The translations under genes and the position numbers were made by a program. From an uncultured Lachnospiraceae bacterium (GTDB taxonomy: Bacteria > Bacillota > Clostridia > Lachnospirales > Lachnospiraceae), in the NCBI GenBank assembly GCA_910577105.1, contig CAJTMB010000009.1:1-64000 (forward strand): 64,000 nucleotides of DNA, written 5' to 3'. Below are positions 1-8,357 of this stretch, one piece after another (the stretch's first letter is position 1; the number at the start of each line of letters is the position of its first letter). Under the pieces are notes generated by a model. It ran no database searches, had not been told where the DNA came from, and saw nothing but the letters and a program-made list of their open reading frames with translations.

Positions 1-720
1 CAGAATCCGGAACTGTGCAAAGAGTTATTGCAGAGGATTCTCCCGGATTTGAACATTGAACGCATTGAATATCCAGAATTACAGAAAAGTATTAACATGG
101 ATATGGATGCTCGTAGTGTGAGGCTGGATGTGTATGTAAAAGATGAGAAAGAAGTGGTTTACGACATAGAAATGCAGGTAAGCCATACAAAGGAACTTCC
201 TAAGAGAAGCCGGTATTATCAGAGTATGATAGACCTGCAGCTTATTGATAAAGGGCAGCTTTATGATGAGTTAAAGCGAAGCTATGTTATATTTATCTGT
301 CCATTTGATTTATATGGGAAAGGGCGGCATATTTATACCTTTGAAAATATCTGTAAAGAAGACGGCAGCATTTCTATGGGTGATGAGGCGGTAAAGATAT
401 TTCTCAATGCAAAAGGAACTCTGGATGATGTGAGTGATGAATTAAAGGCGTTCCTTGATTATGTGGCAGGGAAGAAGCCGAAGGATGCCTATGTAGAGAG
501 GCTGGAAGAAGCGGTAAAAGAGGCCAAGAAGAATAGAGAATGGAGGCATGAGTATATGACGTTGTTGATGAGAGACCAGGAGAATGTGAAAATTGGCGAA
601 GAAAAAATGCTTTTGTTAATAGAAAGGCTGATAGAAGATAGGCGTTTTGATGATATTGCCAGAATAAAGGCGGATAATGGTTATCGTCAGAAACTTTATT
701 TGGAGTATCATATCATTTAA
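1..720 (+). CDS. Rpn-family recombination-promoting nuclease / PD-(D/E)XK transposase, 5' partial
   Basis: The reading frame is open from the first base, so the start lies outside the window; 239 codons are visible. The central part has the PD-(D/E)XK pattern of this family: an aspartate in LDVYV followed by the E-x-Q of YDIEMQV. The C-terminal third is charged and helical (EAVKEAKKNREW, MRDQENVK), as is usual for Rpn proteins. Members are YhgA/Rpn-like nucleases implicated in RecA-independent recombination and often occur in many copies in Clostridia. A decayed second copy of the C-terminal part lies about 300 bp downstream, so this locus has duplicated. The family call is from sequence pattern; activity of this copy is unknown. 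Confidence 0.85.
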   Translation, partial: QNPELCKELLQRILPDLNIERIEYPELQKSINMDMDARSVRLDVYVKDEKEVVYDIEMQVSHTKELPKRSRYYQSMIDLQLIDKGQLYDELKRSYVIFICPFDLYGKGRHIYTFENICKEDGSISMGDEAVKIFLNAKGTLDDVSDELKAFLDYVAGKKPKDAYVERLEEAVKEAKKNREWRHEYMTLLMRDQENVKIGEEKMLLLIERLIEDRRFDDIARIKADNGYRQKLYLEYHII

Positions 721-784
721 AAGCAGGGCATCACAGGGCAGAAAATTTTAAAGATTTTCTGTCCTTAATAATATTACGATATTT

Positions 785-832
785 TTCGCATTTAGGTATG
801 TTATGGACAGCCTTACCATAAGTAAAGGCGAA
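785..832. repeat. Imperfect palindromic repeat, copy 1
   Basis: Two 22-base arms (left TTCGCATTTAGGTATGTTATGG) around a 4-base loop match as an inverted repeat at about 17 of 22 positions. The element recurs at 927..974. Both lie between the Rpn gene and its decayed copy, so they may be a REP-like or terminal element linked to that family. Confidence 0.6.
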
Positions 833-926
833 GTTTTGAGGAAGGTCAGAAAGTGCAGGAAAGCTAAGATTTAGGCGGAAAATAGAGGGTTGTCGAAAGT
901 TGTTTTAAGATAATACTATGAAAATT

Positions 927-974
927 TTCGCACTTAGGTATGATATGGAGAACCATATCATAAGTAAATGCGAA
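927..974. repeat. Imperfect palindromic repeat, copy 2
   Basis: Same element as 785..832 and the better preserved palindrome: about 19 of 22 arm positions pair, with the left arm beginning TTCGCACTTAGGTATG. The outer TTCGC/GCGAA ends and the TAGGTATG/CATAAGTA core are shared by both copies. It is followed directly by the Rpn remnant. Confidence 0.65.
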
Positions 975-975
975 G

Positions 976-1131
976 TAAGTATATTTGCACGAAAGCTATA
1001 AATTCTCCTAAGAGAAACCGGAGGATTCCTATGTCGAGAAACCGGAAGAAGCTGTGCAGGAAGCTAAGAAAAACAGGGAATGGAGGTATGAGAATATGAC
1101 AATGCTGATGAGAGACCAGGAGAATGTGAAA
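976..1131 (+). pseudogene. Decayed Rpn-family C-terminal fragment, in frame with the following gene
   Basis: Positions about 1011-1131 are a diverged direct repeat of about 474-592 in the upstream Rpn gene; encoded words QEAKKNREW and MRDQENVK are shared. Just before that, TCCTAAGAGAAACCGG matches 199-213 of the intact gene, so the remnant looks like an internal deletion joining two distant parts. In the intact copy the two joints share the 8-mer AGAAGCCG (205-212 and 473-480), which fits a microhomology deletion of about 268 bp. The fragment has no stop before the DegV ATG at 1132 and supplies that gene's AGGAGA ribosome-binding site. Confidence 0.75.
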
Positions 1132-1986
1132 ATGGTAAAAATAATTTCAGACAGTACATGTGATTTGTCCGGAGAGTTGCTGGAAAAGTATGAGGTATCA
1201 ATTTTGCCTTTACACGTTATTTTAGGGGAAAGGGAGTGTGAAGATGGCCGGGATATTTCGCCGGATGACATCTATCAATGGTCGGATGAGCATAAAACCA
1301 CACCAAAAACTTCCGCTCCGGCATTGGACAAAGCAATGGACTTGCTGAGACCTTATGTGGAAGCCGGCACAGAGGTAGTATGCTTTTCCATATCAGAAGA
1401 AATGTCGGCATCAGCGAATGTTATGCGCCTTGCAGCAGAAGAACTGGATGGGAGCCATTTGGTTACTGTAATCAATTCGGCGAACCTTTCCACCGGTATC
1501 GGATTACTGGTAATTGAAGCGGCAATTATGGCACGGGAAGGAAAGAATGCTCAGGAGATTGCACGGAAAATGGAAGAATTAAAACCCTTTGTCCGGGCAA
1601 GTTTTGTAGTAGACACATTGGTTTATCTTCACAGAGGAGGGCGGTGCAGTGGTTTGGCTGCCATGGCAGGAGGAGCACTGAAGCTTCACCCTAAGATTGT
1701 GGTTGAAGACGGCAGAATGAAGCCTTCTAAAAAGTACCGTGGCAAGATGAACAAGGTTCTTATGGATTATGTCAATGAAATGGAGAATGATTTGAGACAC
1801 GCAAAAAAGAATCGGGTATTCATTACGCATTCAGGATGTCACAATGAAACGGTTGAAATGATTTATGCCTATTTGCAGAATTTAAACATCTTTGATGAAA
1901 TTTTGGTTACCAGGGCCGGAGGCGTAATATCCAGTCATTGCGGACCGGGAACCCTTGGTGTGCTGTTTATTGCAAAAAACGTATAA
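1132..1986 (+). CDS. DegV family fatty-acid-binding protein
   Basis: 284 residues, the usual DegV size. It starts with VKIISDSTCDLSGELLEKY, the typical N-terminal strand and DSTxDL motif, and ends with the glycine-rich HCGPGTLGVLF motif that helps close the lipid pocket. DegV proteins bind a fatty acid and, as FakB, present it to the FakA kinase for phospholipid synthesis; no fakA is seen in this window. The frame stays open upstream to a GTG at 1054, but those 26 codons are Rpn remnant (QEAKKNREW), so I place the start at ATG 1132, with AGGAGA about 8 bases before it. This boundary is odd: the RBS comes from the relic transposase sequence. Confidence 0.9.
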   Translation: MVKIISDSTCDLSGELLEKYEVSILPLHVILGERECEDGRDISPDDIYQWSDEHKTTPKTSAPALDKAMDLLRPYVEAGTEVVCFSISEEMSASANVMRLAAEELDGSHLVTVINSANLSTGIGLLVIEAAIMAREGKNAQEIARKMEELKPFVRASFVVDTLVYLHRGGRCSGLAAMAGGALKLHPKIVVEDGRMKPSKKYRGKMNKVLMDYVNEMENDLRHAKKNRVFITHSGCHNETVEMIYAYLQNLNIFDEILVTRAGGVISSHCGPGTLGVLFIAKNV

Positions 1987-2013
1987 TCATTCCGAAGAAA
2001 AGAGGAAACATTC

Positions 2014-2631
2014 ATGAGCTTTTTATTTGCACGTCACGGGGAAACTGATTGGAACCTGTTGAAAAGAGTGCAGGGGACAACGGATATTCCTTTGAACGAA
2101 AATGGAATAAGGCAGGCGGAACTTCTGTGCGAAAATCTTGAAAGGGAGCGTGTAAACCTCTGCCGAATCTACAGCAGTTGTCAAATAAGAGCATTGGCAA
2201 CGGCCGAGAAAGCCGGTTTGAAATTTCATATACCGGTGAAAGTGATTTCCGGATTAGAAGAAATGAATTTGGGGTTATTTGAAGGACATACCTGGGACGA
2301 AATTGAAACTCTGTATCCTGATGAACTTAAAAAATGGCAGTCTGATAAACGCTATAACAAGACACCAAAAGGAGAATCCTATCAGGATTTACTGGAGAGA
2401 TTATTTTCAGCTTTGAACCGGATAATGGAAGAGTCGAAGGATGATATTGATTTAGGCGGGGATGTTTTGATATTAACACATGGTGCGGTAATCCTGTCAC
2501 TGTTAACACTAAAAAATAATCTTGACTTTGAAACATCATATACTGTTATAAACGTTGAAAATGCAACTATAATAAAATTCGAATTAAACGAGTTACGGCA
2601 AATGCAGCAGAGATTGTACCGGAAACCTTAA
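2014..2631 (+). CDS. Histidine phosphatase family protein (phosphoglycerate-mutase-like)
   Basis: 205 residues. The N-terminal RHGE (residues 7-10) carries the phospho-accepting histidine. Further expected active-site residues are Arg59 in QIRALATAE, the acidic pair in LEEMNLGLFEG (82-83), and the second histidine in LTHGAV (His156). The family removes phosphate from sugars, nucleotides or proteins, and the substrate cannot be told from sequence; bacterial proteins of this size include CobC-like phosphatases, but no cobalamin genes are nearby. It follows degV after 27 bp with an AGAGGAAA RBS and is probably cotranscribed with it. Confidence 0.9.
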   Translation: MSFLFARHGETDWNLLKRVQGTTDIPLNENGIRQAELLCENLERERVNLCRIYSSCQIRALATAEKAGLKFHIPVKVISGLEEMNLGLFEGHTWDEIETLYPDELKKWQSDKRYNKTPKGESYQDLLERLFSALNRIMEESKDDIDLGGDVLILTHGAVILSLLTLKNNLDFETSYTVINVENATIIKFELNELRQMQQRLYRKP

Positions 2632-2734
2632 ATGACAGGACCGAAGATATGGTAAAACCGGGAAATATATATGCAGAACATAAGTTGGAAATTTTATGGC
2701 TGAATTGTGATAAAGCTAAAAAGGAAGAACAGAA
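2632..2734 (+). other. Short gap with a possible 29-codon orphan frame
   Basis: An open frame from ATG 2649 to TGA 2738 overlaps the next gene's ATG at 2735. It encodes NIYAEHKLEILWLNC followed by a lysine-rich tail and looks more like the end of a lost gene than a real peptide. I could not match it to a family. The AAGGAA near 2722 inside it is the RBS of the next gene. Confidence 0.2.
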
Positions 2735-3592
2735 ATGATGAAAACAGGCGACAGGATTGGAATAGTATGCTGTTCAAACGGACAGAAATCATCATACAAA
2801 GAGAAAACAGAATATTTGGAAACTACTTTGTCAAAAATAGGGCTTCGGCCTTCCTTCAGTGAATGTATCTACGAAAAAGAAAACGTCCTTACAGGCACTG
2901 TCAAAGAACGTGCACAGGCGCTTATGAAATTTTACATGGATGATGAGATTAAGGGAATATTTGATATTTCAGGCGGTGATATTGCAAACGGGATTTTGCC
3001 GTATCTTGATTATGATTTCATTGCAAACAGCCCTAAAATTTTCTGGGGATACAGCGATTTGACAACCGTTATCAATGCCATCTATTCCAAAACCGGAAAA
3101 GAATCCGTACTATATCAGATTCGCAATCTTATTTATGACAAGCAGGAAGAACAGCTGGCAAATTTTAAAAATACGGTATTCAATGGCAGGGACGACCTGT
3201 TTCGGATACGTTATCGGTTTGTGCAGCATAAGGGAATGCAGGGAATTGTGGTAGGCGGAAATATCCGATGCTTTTTGAAACTGGCCGGCACGGAATTTAT
3301 GCCTGATTTGGAAGGAAAAATACTGTTTTTGGAAAGCTATAACGGAACAGTACCCCAGATAGAAACCTATTTGCGCCAATTACAGCAATTGGGCGCGTTT
3401 AAAAAGGCGGCAGGTATTTTGCTGGGCACTTTTACTCAAATGAGCGCGGAAAAATGCATTCCGACAGTAGAAACGCTTGTCTGTGAAACAGCAGGAAAGG
3501 ATTTGCCGATTGCAGTGACAGATGAAATAGGCCATGGAAGTGATTCAAAAGGAATTATAATCGGCCGAAATTTATGCCTGGGTCAGGCTTGA
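2735..3592 (+). CDS. S66-family LD-carboxypeptidase-like serine peptidase
   Basis: 285 residues, full length for peptidase family S66 (LdcA/MccF). The fold landmarks are present: GDRIGIVCCSNG at the N-terminus, the nucleophile in GYSD (Ser107), a glutamate in LFLE (Glu200) and a histidine in DEIGHG (His267), giving the Ser-Glu-His triad. S66 enzymes cleave the L,D bond of murein tetrapeptides in the cytoplasm during wall recycling, or detoxify microcin-C-like peptide nucleotides (MccF). GISDISGGD-like substrate-loop residues (IFDISGGD) are conserved, but they do not separate the two roles. The start has two adjacent ATGs after AAGGAA. Confidence 0.85.
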   Translation: MMKTGDRIGIVCCSNGQKSSYKEKTEYLETTLSKIGLRPSFSECIYEKENVLTGTVKERAQALMKFYMDDEIKGIFDISGGDIANGILPYLDYDFIANSPKIFWGYSDLTTVINAIYSKTGKESVLYQIRNLIYDKQEEQLANFKNTVFNGRDDLFRIRYRFVQHKGMQGIVVGGNIRCFLKLAGTEFMPDLEGKILFLESYNGTVPQIETYLRQLQQLGAFKKAAGILLGTFTQMSAEKCIPTVETLVCETAGKDLPIAVTDEIGHGSDSKGIIIGRNLCLGQA

Positions 3593-3684
3593 TTCAGCAG
3601 ATAAAGAAGGAAAATGGATGGACAAAACTTGTGTCTGAGAAATCATTGAAATAAGCTGAAGTTAATCAGAGTTTATCCGTTTTA

Positions 3685-3819
3685 CAGAGTATGGTCTGTG
3701 CAAGAAATGCCGGTGCATACGCGGTACTCATCAATAGGAATGATGTCACTGAAAATTATGGGCAGGCAAAAACGATACATACTTTAACAGAACTGCTTTC
3801 ATTATTTAATATAGCTTAA
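3685..3819 (+). pseudogene. HAD-family hydrolase C-terminal remnant
   Basis: A 44-codon open stretch ending at TAA 3817 reads ARNAGAYAVLINR, then NDVTENYG, then a TLTELL tail. That is the characteristic C-terminus of phosphoglycolate-phosphatase-like HAD hydrolases, where the asparagine-alanine-glycine segment follows the catalytic GDS-ND motif. Here the GDS-ND is lost (QSM replaces it) and an in-frame TAA lies at 3652. No plausible start or upstream HAD domain exists. It is a relic of a gene deleted between the S66 peptidase and the next orphan. Confidence 0.6.
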
Positions 3820-3879
3820 GTACGAAGCCTGTAGGCGGATTTTTTAAGCAAAAAAAGGCGCAGAAATGGGGATGAAGCT

Positions 3880-4299
3880 ATGGCAAAGGATACACGTCTT
3901 GTTAATATCTATCTGAAGATACATCACAAAAAGAACTTGACAATGGATGAATTGGGGTATCTGGCGGAATATGATGAGGAATGTTTTGCAAAAACCTGTA
4001 AAAACGTGGTGTATAACATCCCTGAAACGAAGCCGCTCATGGAACCCATTGTTTCGCAGGCACCGAAAGAAGATGAAAAGGAGCCCGAACTGACGGAACG
4101 GCAAAAAATAGAACAAATTTTAGAAAATCTGGAACGATTGGAAATGAATGATTTCCCAACCACGGGCATTGATACAAACAGTGTAAAGAGTCTGCTCGGC
4201 AATTTGTTTATGGAATTATTGTTTCCGCATAACGACAAAGAGATGTTCATTAATGTGGCGGAAAACGAAAATGGCTCTTTATTTGACAAAAAAGCATAG
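3880..4299 (+). CDS. Hypothetical protein, 139 aa
   Basis: I do not recognise this protein. Residues 1-58 form a compact-looking N-terminal part (LVNIYLKIHHKKNLTMDEL). A very acidic, proline-containing linker follows (about 61-72), then a helical C-terminal half with ERQKIEQILENLERLEM. There is no signal peptide, membrane segment or cysteine cluster. The RBS before the ATG is weak. It ends 47 bp before a strong terminator and is flanked by remnants, so it is probably accessory. The frame is intact with codon use like its neighbours, which supports a real gene. Confidence 0.6.
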   Translation: MAKDTRLVNIYLKIHHKKNLTMDELGYLAEYDEECFAKTCKNVVYNIPETKPLMEPIVSQAPKEDEKEPELTERQKIEQILENLERLEMNDFPTTGIDTNSVKSLLGNLFMELLFPHNDKEMFINVAENENGSLFDKKA

Positions 4300-4346
4300 T
4301 TACTGTCTGACGGACGTGAATTACCGGAAATCAGAATGGTAAACAG

Positions 4347-4394
4347 AAAAGACCGGAAATTTCTTTTATAAAAAAGAAGTTTCCGGTCTTTTCT
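4347..4394 (+). terminator. Rho-independent terminator
   Basis: AAAAGACCGGAAATTTCTTTT pairs with the downstream AAAGAAGTTTCCGGTCTTTT across a short A/T loop, followed by TTTTC. It closes the accessory patch. The next promoter's -35 box begins at its last base. Confidence 0.85.
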
Positions 4395-4422
4395 TGACCC
4401 GGATTTATATCTGTGCTAGAGT
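4394..4422 (+). promoter_or_regulatory. Sigma-A-type promoter of the TrmB operon
   Basis: TTGACC (4394-4399), a 17-base spacer, then TAGAGT (4417-4422). It lies 37 bp before the TrmB start, right after the terminator. Confidence 0.65.
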
Positions 4423-4458
4423 AAATACAGAAATAGTTGTAAGGAGGATTACTACTAA

Positions 4459-5328
4459 ATGGAAGAAGGCAACTGTCTGGAAAATCTGGGATTTTCCAGA
4501 AATGAAGCAAAGGTTTATACCACTCTGTTGAAGCACAAACAGCTAAACGGTTATGAAATCGCCAAATTGTCGGGAGTATCACGGTCTTTGGTCTACGAGG
4601 TAATCAACCGTCTGGTGGGCAAGGGGATTCTTCTTAGACTGGAAGGAGAACCGAATTACTATAAGCCGTTGGAATACGATAAGCTGATTCGGCGGATGAA
4701 GCAGGAAAGTGAAAACCATATAAACAAGGCGGAAGAATATCTGAAGGGTTTGATGGGAGAGGAAGAAAACCGCGATTTTGTTATGAATCTGGTAGGCTTT
4801 GATAAGTTTATCAAAAAAGCCATAGTGTTAATAGACAGTGCTTCAAAAGAAATATCCCTTTCTGTATGGAGCAATGAATTTGAACTTTTGCAGGGTGCTT
4901 TAACCCGTGCCATGGAAAGGGGAGTAAAAGTATATCTGTTTACCTTTGAAGAAGTGAATCCGAAGGGAGCCGTCCTCTTTTCTTACCGGATTAGTGATGC
5001 AGCAAGTTTGTTTCCGTACCGCAGGATGACGTTGGTTGTTGATGGCGAACAGTGTCTGACCGGTGAAAACAACGGTGACAGAAGCATTTTCATATACACA
5101 AAAAACCATGCCATTGTTTCTCTTGCAACAGACGAAATTGTATTAAATATATTCTGGTACAAATATATGGAAAAACGGGGACTGCTTCGTAAAAAGAACA
5201 GCAGTGAAGAATTTTTGCAGATAATCGAAGCGCTGGCAAAAGAACTGGGTATTAATGAGGATATGACAAAAAATCTTATGGTATATGAATTTCAAAGGAG
5301 GAAGTATTATGAAAGTGAAGAGCATTGA
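4459..5328 (+). CDS. TrmB family transcriptional regulator
   Basis: 289 residues. An N-terminal winged helix (about 5-75) reads LGFSRNEAKVYTTLLKH, then ISRS-like VSRSLVYEVINRLVGKGIL, the classic TrmB/PF01978 DNA-binding pattern. The rest matches the phospholipase-D-like effector domain that in TrmB proteins senses sugars. It overlaps the MFS transporter by 20 bp, so the two are translationally coupled, and it is likely to control the operon from the promoter at 4394. The ligand is not known; the transporter suggests a sugar or similar solute. Confidence 0.9.
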   Translation: MEEGNCLENLGFSRNEAKVYTTLLKHKQLNGYEIAKLSGVSRSLVYEVINRLVGKGILLRLEGEPNYYKPLEYDKLIRRMKQESENHINKAEEYLKGLMGEEENRDFVMNLVGFDKFIKKAIVLIDSASKEISLSVWSNEFELLQGALTRAMERGVKVYLFTFEEVNPKGAVLFSYRISDAASLFPYRRMTLVVDGEQCLTGENNGDRSIFIYTKNHAIVSLATDEIVLNIFWYKYMEKRGLLRKKNSSEEFLQIIEALAKELGINEDMTKNLMVYEFQRRKYYESEEH

Positions 5329-6715
5329 AAGCCGGAAGGCTCATGAAACCAAAGAGCTTGTCAGACGGGAAAAGCAGCTACAAGCCAGAAACAATCGATT
5401 TTACATGATTTATCTTTTTATGGTGCTGTCTCTGATTTACATTATTGACGAGATTGCCTCCACCATTTCGATTCAGTTTCAATCCAATATCATCAACGAA
5501 TTTTTTGTGCAGAAAATGGGGATGACGTATGGAGAGGGGTTGTCCGTTTCTTCTGCCCTCGGCTTTATTACATATCCGGTGACATTGTTGATTGTATTCT
5601 ACCGTCCGCTGGCCGACCGTTTCGGAAGAAAGCCTTTTCTGGTCATTAATACTTTTATGATGGGCTTTGGGTTGTTTTTGGTTTATCTTTCTGATAATAT
5701 TTATGTATATATGCTCGGCGGAACCATTATGGGATTTATGGTATCCCATGATATGCAGTGTGTATATATTCTGGAATGCTCCAGCGAAAAGAAGCGTGCA
5801 AGAAACTATGCCCTCATTAAGGCGGTAGCAATACTGGGAACTCTGCTTATTCCCCTTTTGCGGGAAACGCTTATGCAGAATAAAAGCGAGCGGTGGCATC
5901 TGGTATATCTGGTGCCTGCCGTACTTGGCTTTGTATTGTCTTTTGTGGCGCTGTTGTTTGCAAAAGAAACCAACACTTTCCTTGTTAACAGGGTAAAATA
6001 CTTAAAAATACCAATCGAAGTAAGGGAGAAACAGAGCCGGGAAGAAAAAAACAGCAATGCACAGGGCGGCATTATCCAGGCAGTCAAATTTGCTTTCAAA
6101 CACCGTCAACTGCGTTTTTTGATGCTGGCATGTTGTTTCTATTATTCCGCTTCCCTTGCTACGGCGACTTACAATACCGTAATGAAAGAATCTGCCCTGA
6201 TGACGGAAGAAGCCATCACGATGGCGCTGTATCTGTATCCCGTAGGAAATGCATTGCTGACATTTATCGCCGGGCTTGTTTCGGACCGGTTTGGCAGGAA
6301 AGTGACCATTATTGCCATGTCCTGTTCCGCAGTGGTATGCTACAGTCTGTTTATTGCCGGTTCCATGCTGGGATGGACGCCATTGCTTACAGGATTTGCC
6401 ATTGGCGGTTTTATGGGCAGCTACTGGGGGGCCGGAGATACTATCGGTGGGATTATGTTCTCGGAATCTTCGCCAACCAATCTGCGTTCTTCCGTTACCG
6501 TAATCAATACGCTGTTAAACGGCATTATCGGCGGACTGGCTACTATTGTAACCATTATCCTGCTCCCCCTTATTCCCAAGGCAGCCTTTGGGTATATGTA
6601 TCTGGGCCTGACGGTTCCGGGACTTATCGGTGCAATTTTCATTATCTGGAAATATGTCGGTGAAACCAGGGGACTGGATTTGAAGAAGGTTACCGGTGCG
6701 GAATGGGATAAATAA
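5309..6715 (+). CDS. MFS transporter, sugar-porter-like
   Basis: 468 residues with about 12 hydrophobic segments. The MFS loop motif appears twice, as ADRFGRKPF between helices 2 and 3 and SDRFGRKVT between 8 and 9, and the C-terminal GETRGLDL resembles the PETKG signature of sugar porters. A long charged cytoplasmic N-terminus (about 30 residues, with RREKQLQARN) precedes helix 1. The frame reaches back to ATG 5285, but AAAGGAGG sits at 5294-5301, so ATG 5309 is the start. It overlaps trmB and is followed after 51 bp by the SGNH hydrolase; uptake or export of a TrmB-sensed carbohydrate is the natural inference. Confidence 0.9.
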   Translation: MKVKSIESRKAHETKELVRREKQLQARNNRFYMIYLFMVLSLIYIIDEIASTISIQFQSNIINEFFVQKMGMTYGEGLSVSSALGFITYPVTLLIVFYRPLADRFGRKPFLVINTFMMGFGLFLVYLSDNIYVYMLGGTIMGFMVSHDMQCVYILECSSEKKRARNYALIKAVAILGTLLIPLLRETLMQNKSERWHLVYLVPAVLGFVLSFVALLFAKETNTFLVNRVKYLKIPIEVREKQSREEKNSNAQGGIIQAVKFAFKHRQLRFLMLACCFYYSASLATATYNTVMKESALMTEEAITMALYLYPVGNALLTFIAGLVSDRFGRKVTIIAMSCSAVVCYSLFIAGSMLGWTPLLTGFAIGGFMGSYWGAGDTIGGIMFSESSPTNLRSSVTVINTLLNGIIGGLATIVTIILLPLIPKAAFGYMYLGLTVPGLIGAIFIIWKYVGETRGLDLKKVTGAEWDK

Positions 6716-6766
6716 TAATCATATTACTGTCCGCAAAAAAGCGCGGAAGTAGAATCGGAGGGAAAT

Positions 6767-7555
6767 ATGAATCTGGACTTATTTACTGTAACCCCGGGTG
6801 AGAACCCGCTGGACAAACTTAAGGATAACTGCGGATTTGCAGGTATTTTTAAATCAATCGGAATTATTGGCGATTCCCTGTCGTCGGGGGAATTTGAGTA
6901 CCACGATAAAGCCGGGGACATTGTATACCACGACATGTATGAATATTCCTGGCCCGCGGTTCTGGAGCGTTTGACAGGGACGGCATATCACAATTACTCC
7001 CGGGGCGGCATGAGTGCAAAAGAGTTTTATGAAAGCTGGGCGGAGCAAAACAATTTCTGGCAATGGAATCAGGCTTACATTATTGCCCTGGGAAATAATG
7101 ATGTGTTTGTTCTTAATCATCCCGTCGGCTGCGCGGACGATATTCATCCTGATAATCCGGACGCTAATCCGGACACCTTTTTCGGCAATATGGGCCGCAT
7201 TATATCCAAGTTAAAAACCATTGAAAAAGACGCCCGTATATTTCTGGTATCCATGCAGAGGAGGGGAGAAGCGGAGGGAGACCCGATTATTTGTGCCATA
7301 GCGGAAGAAATGAAAAAAATATGCGGACTGTTTTCCTTCACATATGTCATCGACATGTCACATTACGGACCGGTCTATGACGAGGAAATGAGGAAAACCT
7401 TTGCCATGGGTTTCCATCCCAATGCCATGGGCTATTACAGTTACGCATTGATGATAGGCAATTACATGGATTATATCATTCGCAGCAATCCCAAAGATTT
7501 CTTTGAAGTGCCGTTTATCGGAAAGGGATATAAAAATAAAGATGTCATCTATTAA
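6767..7555 (+). CDS. SGNH/GDSL hydrolase family protein
   Basis: 262 residues. Block I is IIGDSLSSG (catalytic Ser37), block II includes SRGGMS (Gly80-81) and block III is GNND (109-112). The last block is FHPNAMGYY with His217. Cytoplasmic: no signal peptide. The aspartate three residues before the catalytic histidine is replaced by Met214, so this is a Ser-His type SGNH protein, as in a Firmicutes subfamily with GHxNxxGY endings. SGNH enzymes are esterases or carbohydrate deacetylases. Beside an MFS transporter and a TrmB regulator it may deacylate the imported solute. The call on family is firm, the substrate unknown. Confidence 0.85.
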   Translation: MNLDLFTVTPGENPLDKLKDNCGFAGIFKSIGIIGDSLSSGEFEYHDKAGDIVYHDMYEYSWPAVLERLTGTAYHNYSRGGMSAKEFYESWAEQNNFWQWNQAYIIALGNNDVFVLNHPVGCADDIHPDNPDANPDTFFGNMGRIISKLKTIEKDARIFLVSMQRRGEAEGDPIICAIAEEMKKICGLFSFTYVIDMSHYGPVYDEEMRKTFAMGFHPNAMGYYSYALMIGNYMDYIIRSNPKDFFEVPFIGKGYKNKDVIY

Positions 7556-7594
7556 ACAGATTTCATTGCTTAAGGATTGGAAAGGAGCAGGCAA

Positions 7595-8209
7595 ATGGGT
7601 AAACAGGATTTTCTTGACAGCAGTAATGAGCGTATGAACAAACAGCTTCTGTTCACGGCCAATATTGATAAGATGACTTCGGTAATGCGCCGGACAATGC
7701 TGATTGATAAAAGCCGTAGGGAAAATGATGCCGAGCATTCATGGCATATTGCGGTTATGGCAATGCTGTTTACGGAATATGCCGCAGAACCGGTTGATAT
7801 CGGCAGGGTCGTGCAGATGTGTGTGGTTCACGACCTTGTTGAAATAATAGCCGGTGATACCTTTGCTTATGATGCAGAGGGGAATTCGGATAAAGAAGAT
7901 AGGGAAAAGGCGGCAGCCGACAAATTGTTTTCGGAAATTCCAGAGGAACAGGGAAAAATGCTTCGCAGTTTTTGGGAGGAATTTGACGCAATGGAAACCG
8001 CAGATGCCAAGTATGCCGCCTGCATGGACCGTTTACAGCCATTTTTACACAACACCCTCACCGACGGACATACATGGGTGGGAAACCATGTGAACCGTGC
8101 ATCCGTGGAAAAAAGGATGGCAATTATAAAAGAGTTTATGCCAGAAGTATATGACTGGGTTTCAGATAATATTGACAATGCAGTCAGCAAGGGGTGGTTA
8201 AATCCATGA
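7595..8209 (+). CDS. HD-domain phosphohydrolase (HD_3, YfbR-like)
   Basis: 204 residues. Metal-binding residues are in DAEHSWH (first His), VVHDLVE (the HD pair) and MDRLQP (distal Asp), in the order typical of PF13023 enzymes such as 5'-deoxynucleotidase YfbR. These release nucleosides from 5'-nucleotides. The frame extends to 7577 upstream, but AAAGGAG precedes ATG 7595. It is the last gene of the TrmB-led operon, 39 bp after the SGNH gene. A nucleotide role fits the family; a link to the transported solute is only suggested by position. Confidence 0.85.
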   Translation: MGKQDFLDSSNERMNKQLLFTANIDKMTSVMRRTMLIDKSRRENDAEHSWHIAVMAMLFTEYAAEPVDIGRVVQMCVVHDLVEIIAGDTFAYDAEGNSDKEDREKAAADKLFSEIPEEQGKMLRSFWEEFDAMETADAKYAACMDRLQPFLHNTLTDGHTWVGNHVNRASVEKRMAIIKEFMPEVYDWVSDNIDNAVSKGWLNP

Positions 8210-8288
8210 CGGAAAATAAAATCATTATGCAGTGAAGTTTATGGAAACATAATTCGTGTAGGCCATGCAATAAATATGTTACATTTTG

Positions 8289-8311
8289 CACGTCAAACGT
8301 GGTTTCTTTTT
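8289..8311 (+). terminator. Possible weak terminator
   Basis: A 5-bp stem CACGT-CAA-ACGTG followed by GTTTCTTTTTTT, 80 bp after the HD gene. The stem is short, so this is tentative. Confidence 0.35.
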
Positions 8312-8357
8312 TTCTTATTCTTTTATAAAATCACCATAACAGGAGAGTAATACGATA

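Noticed and set aside
785..974. Palindromic repeats taken as a CRISPR array
   Set aside because: Only two copies, imperfect, palindromic and with about 94 bp between them; no cas genes in the window.
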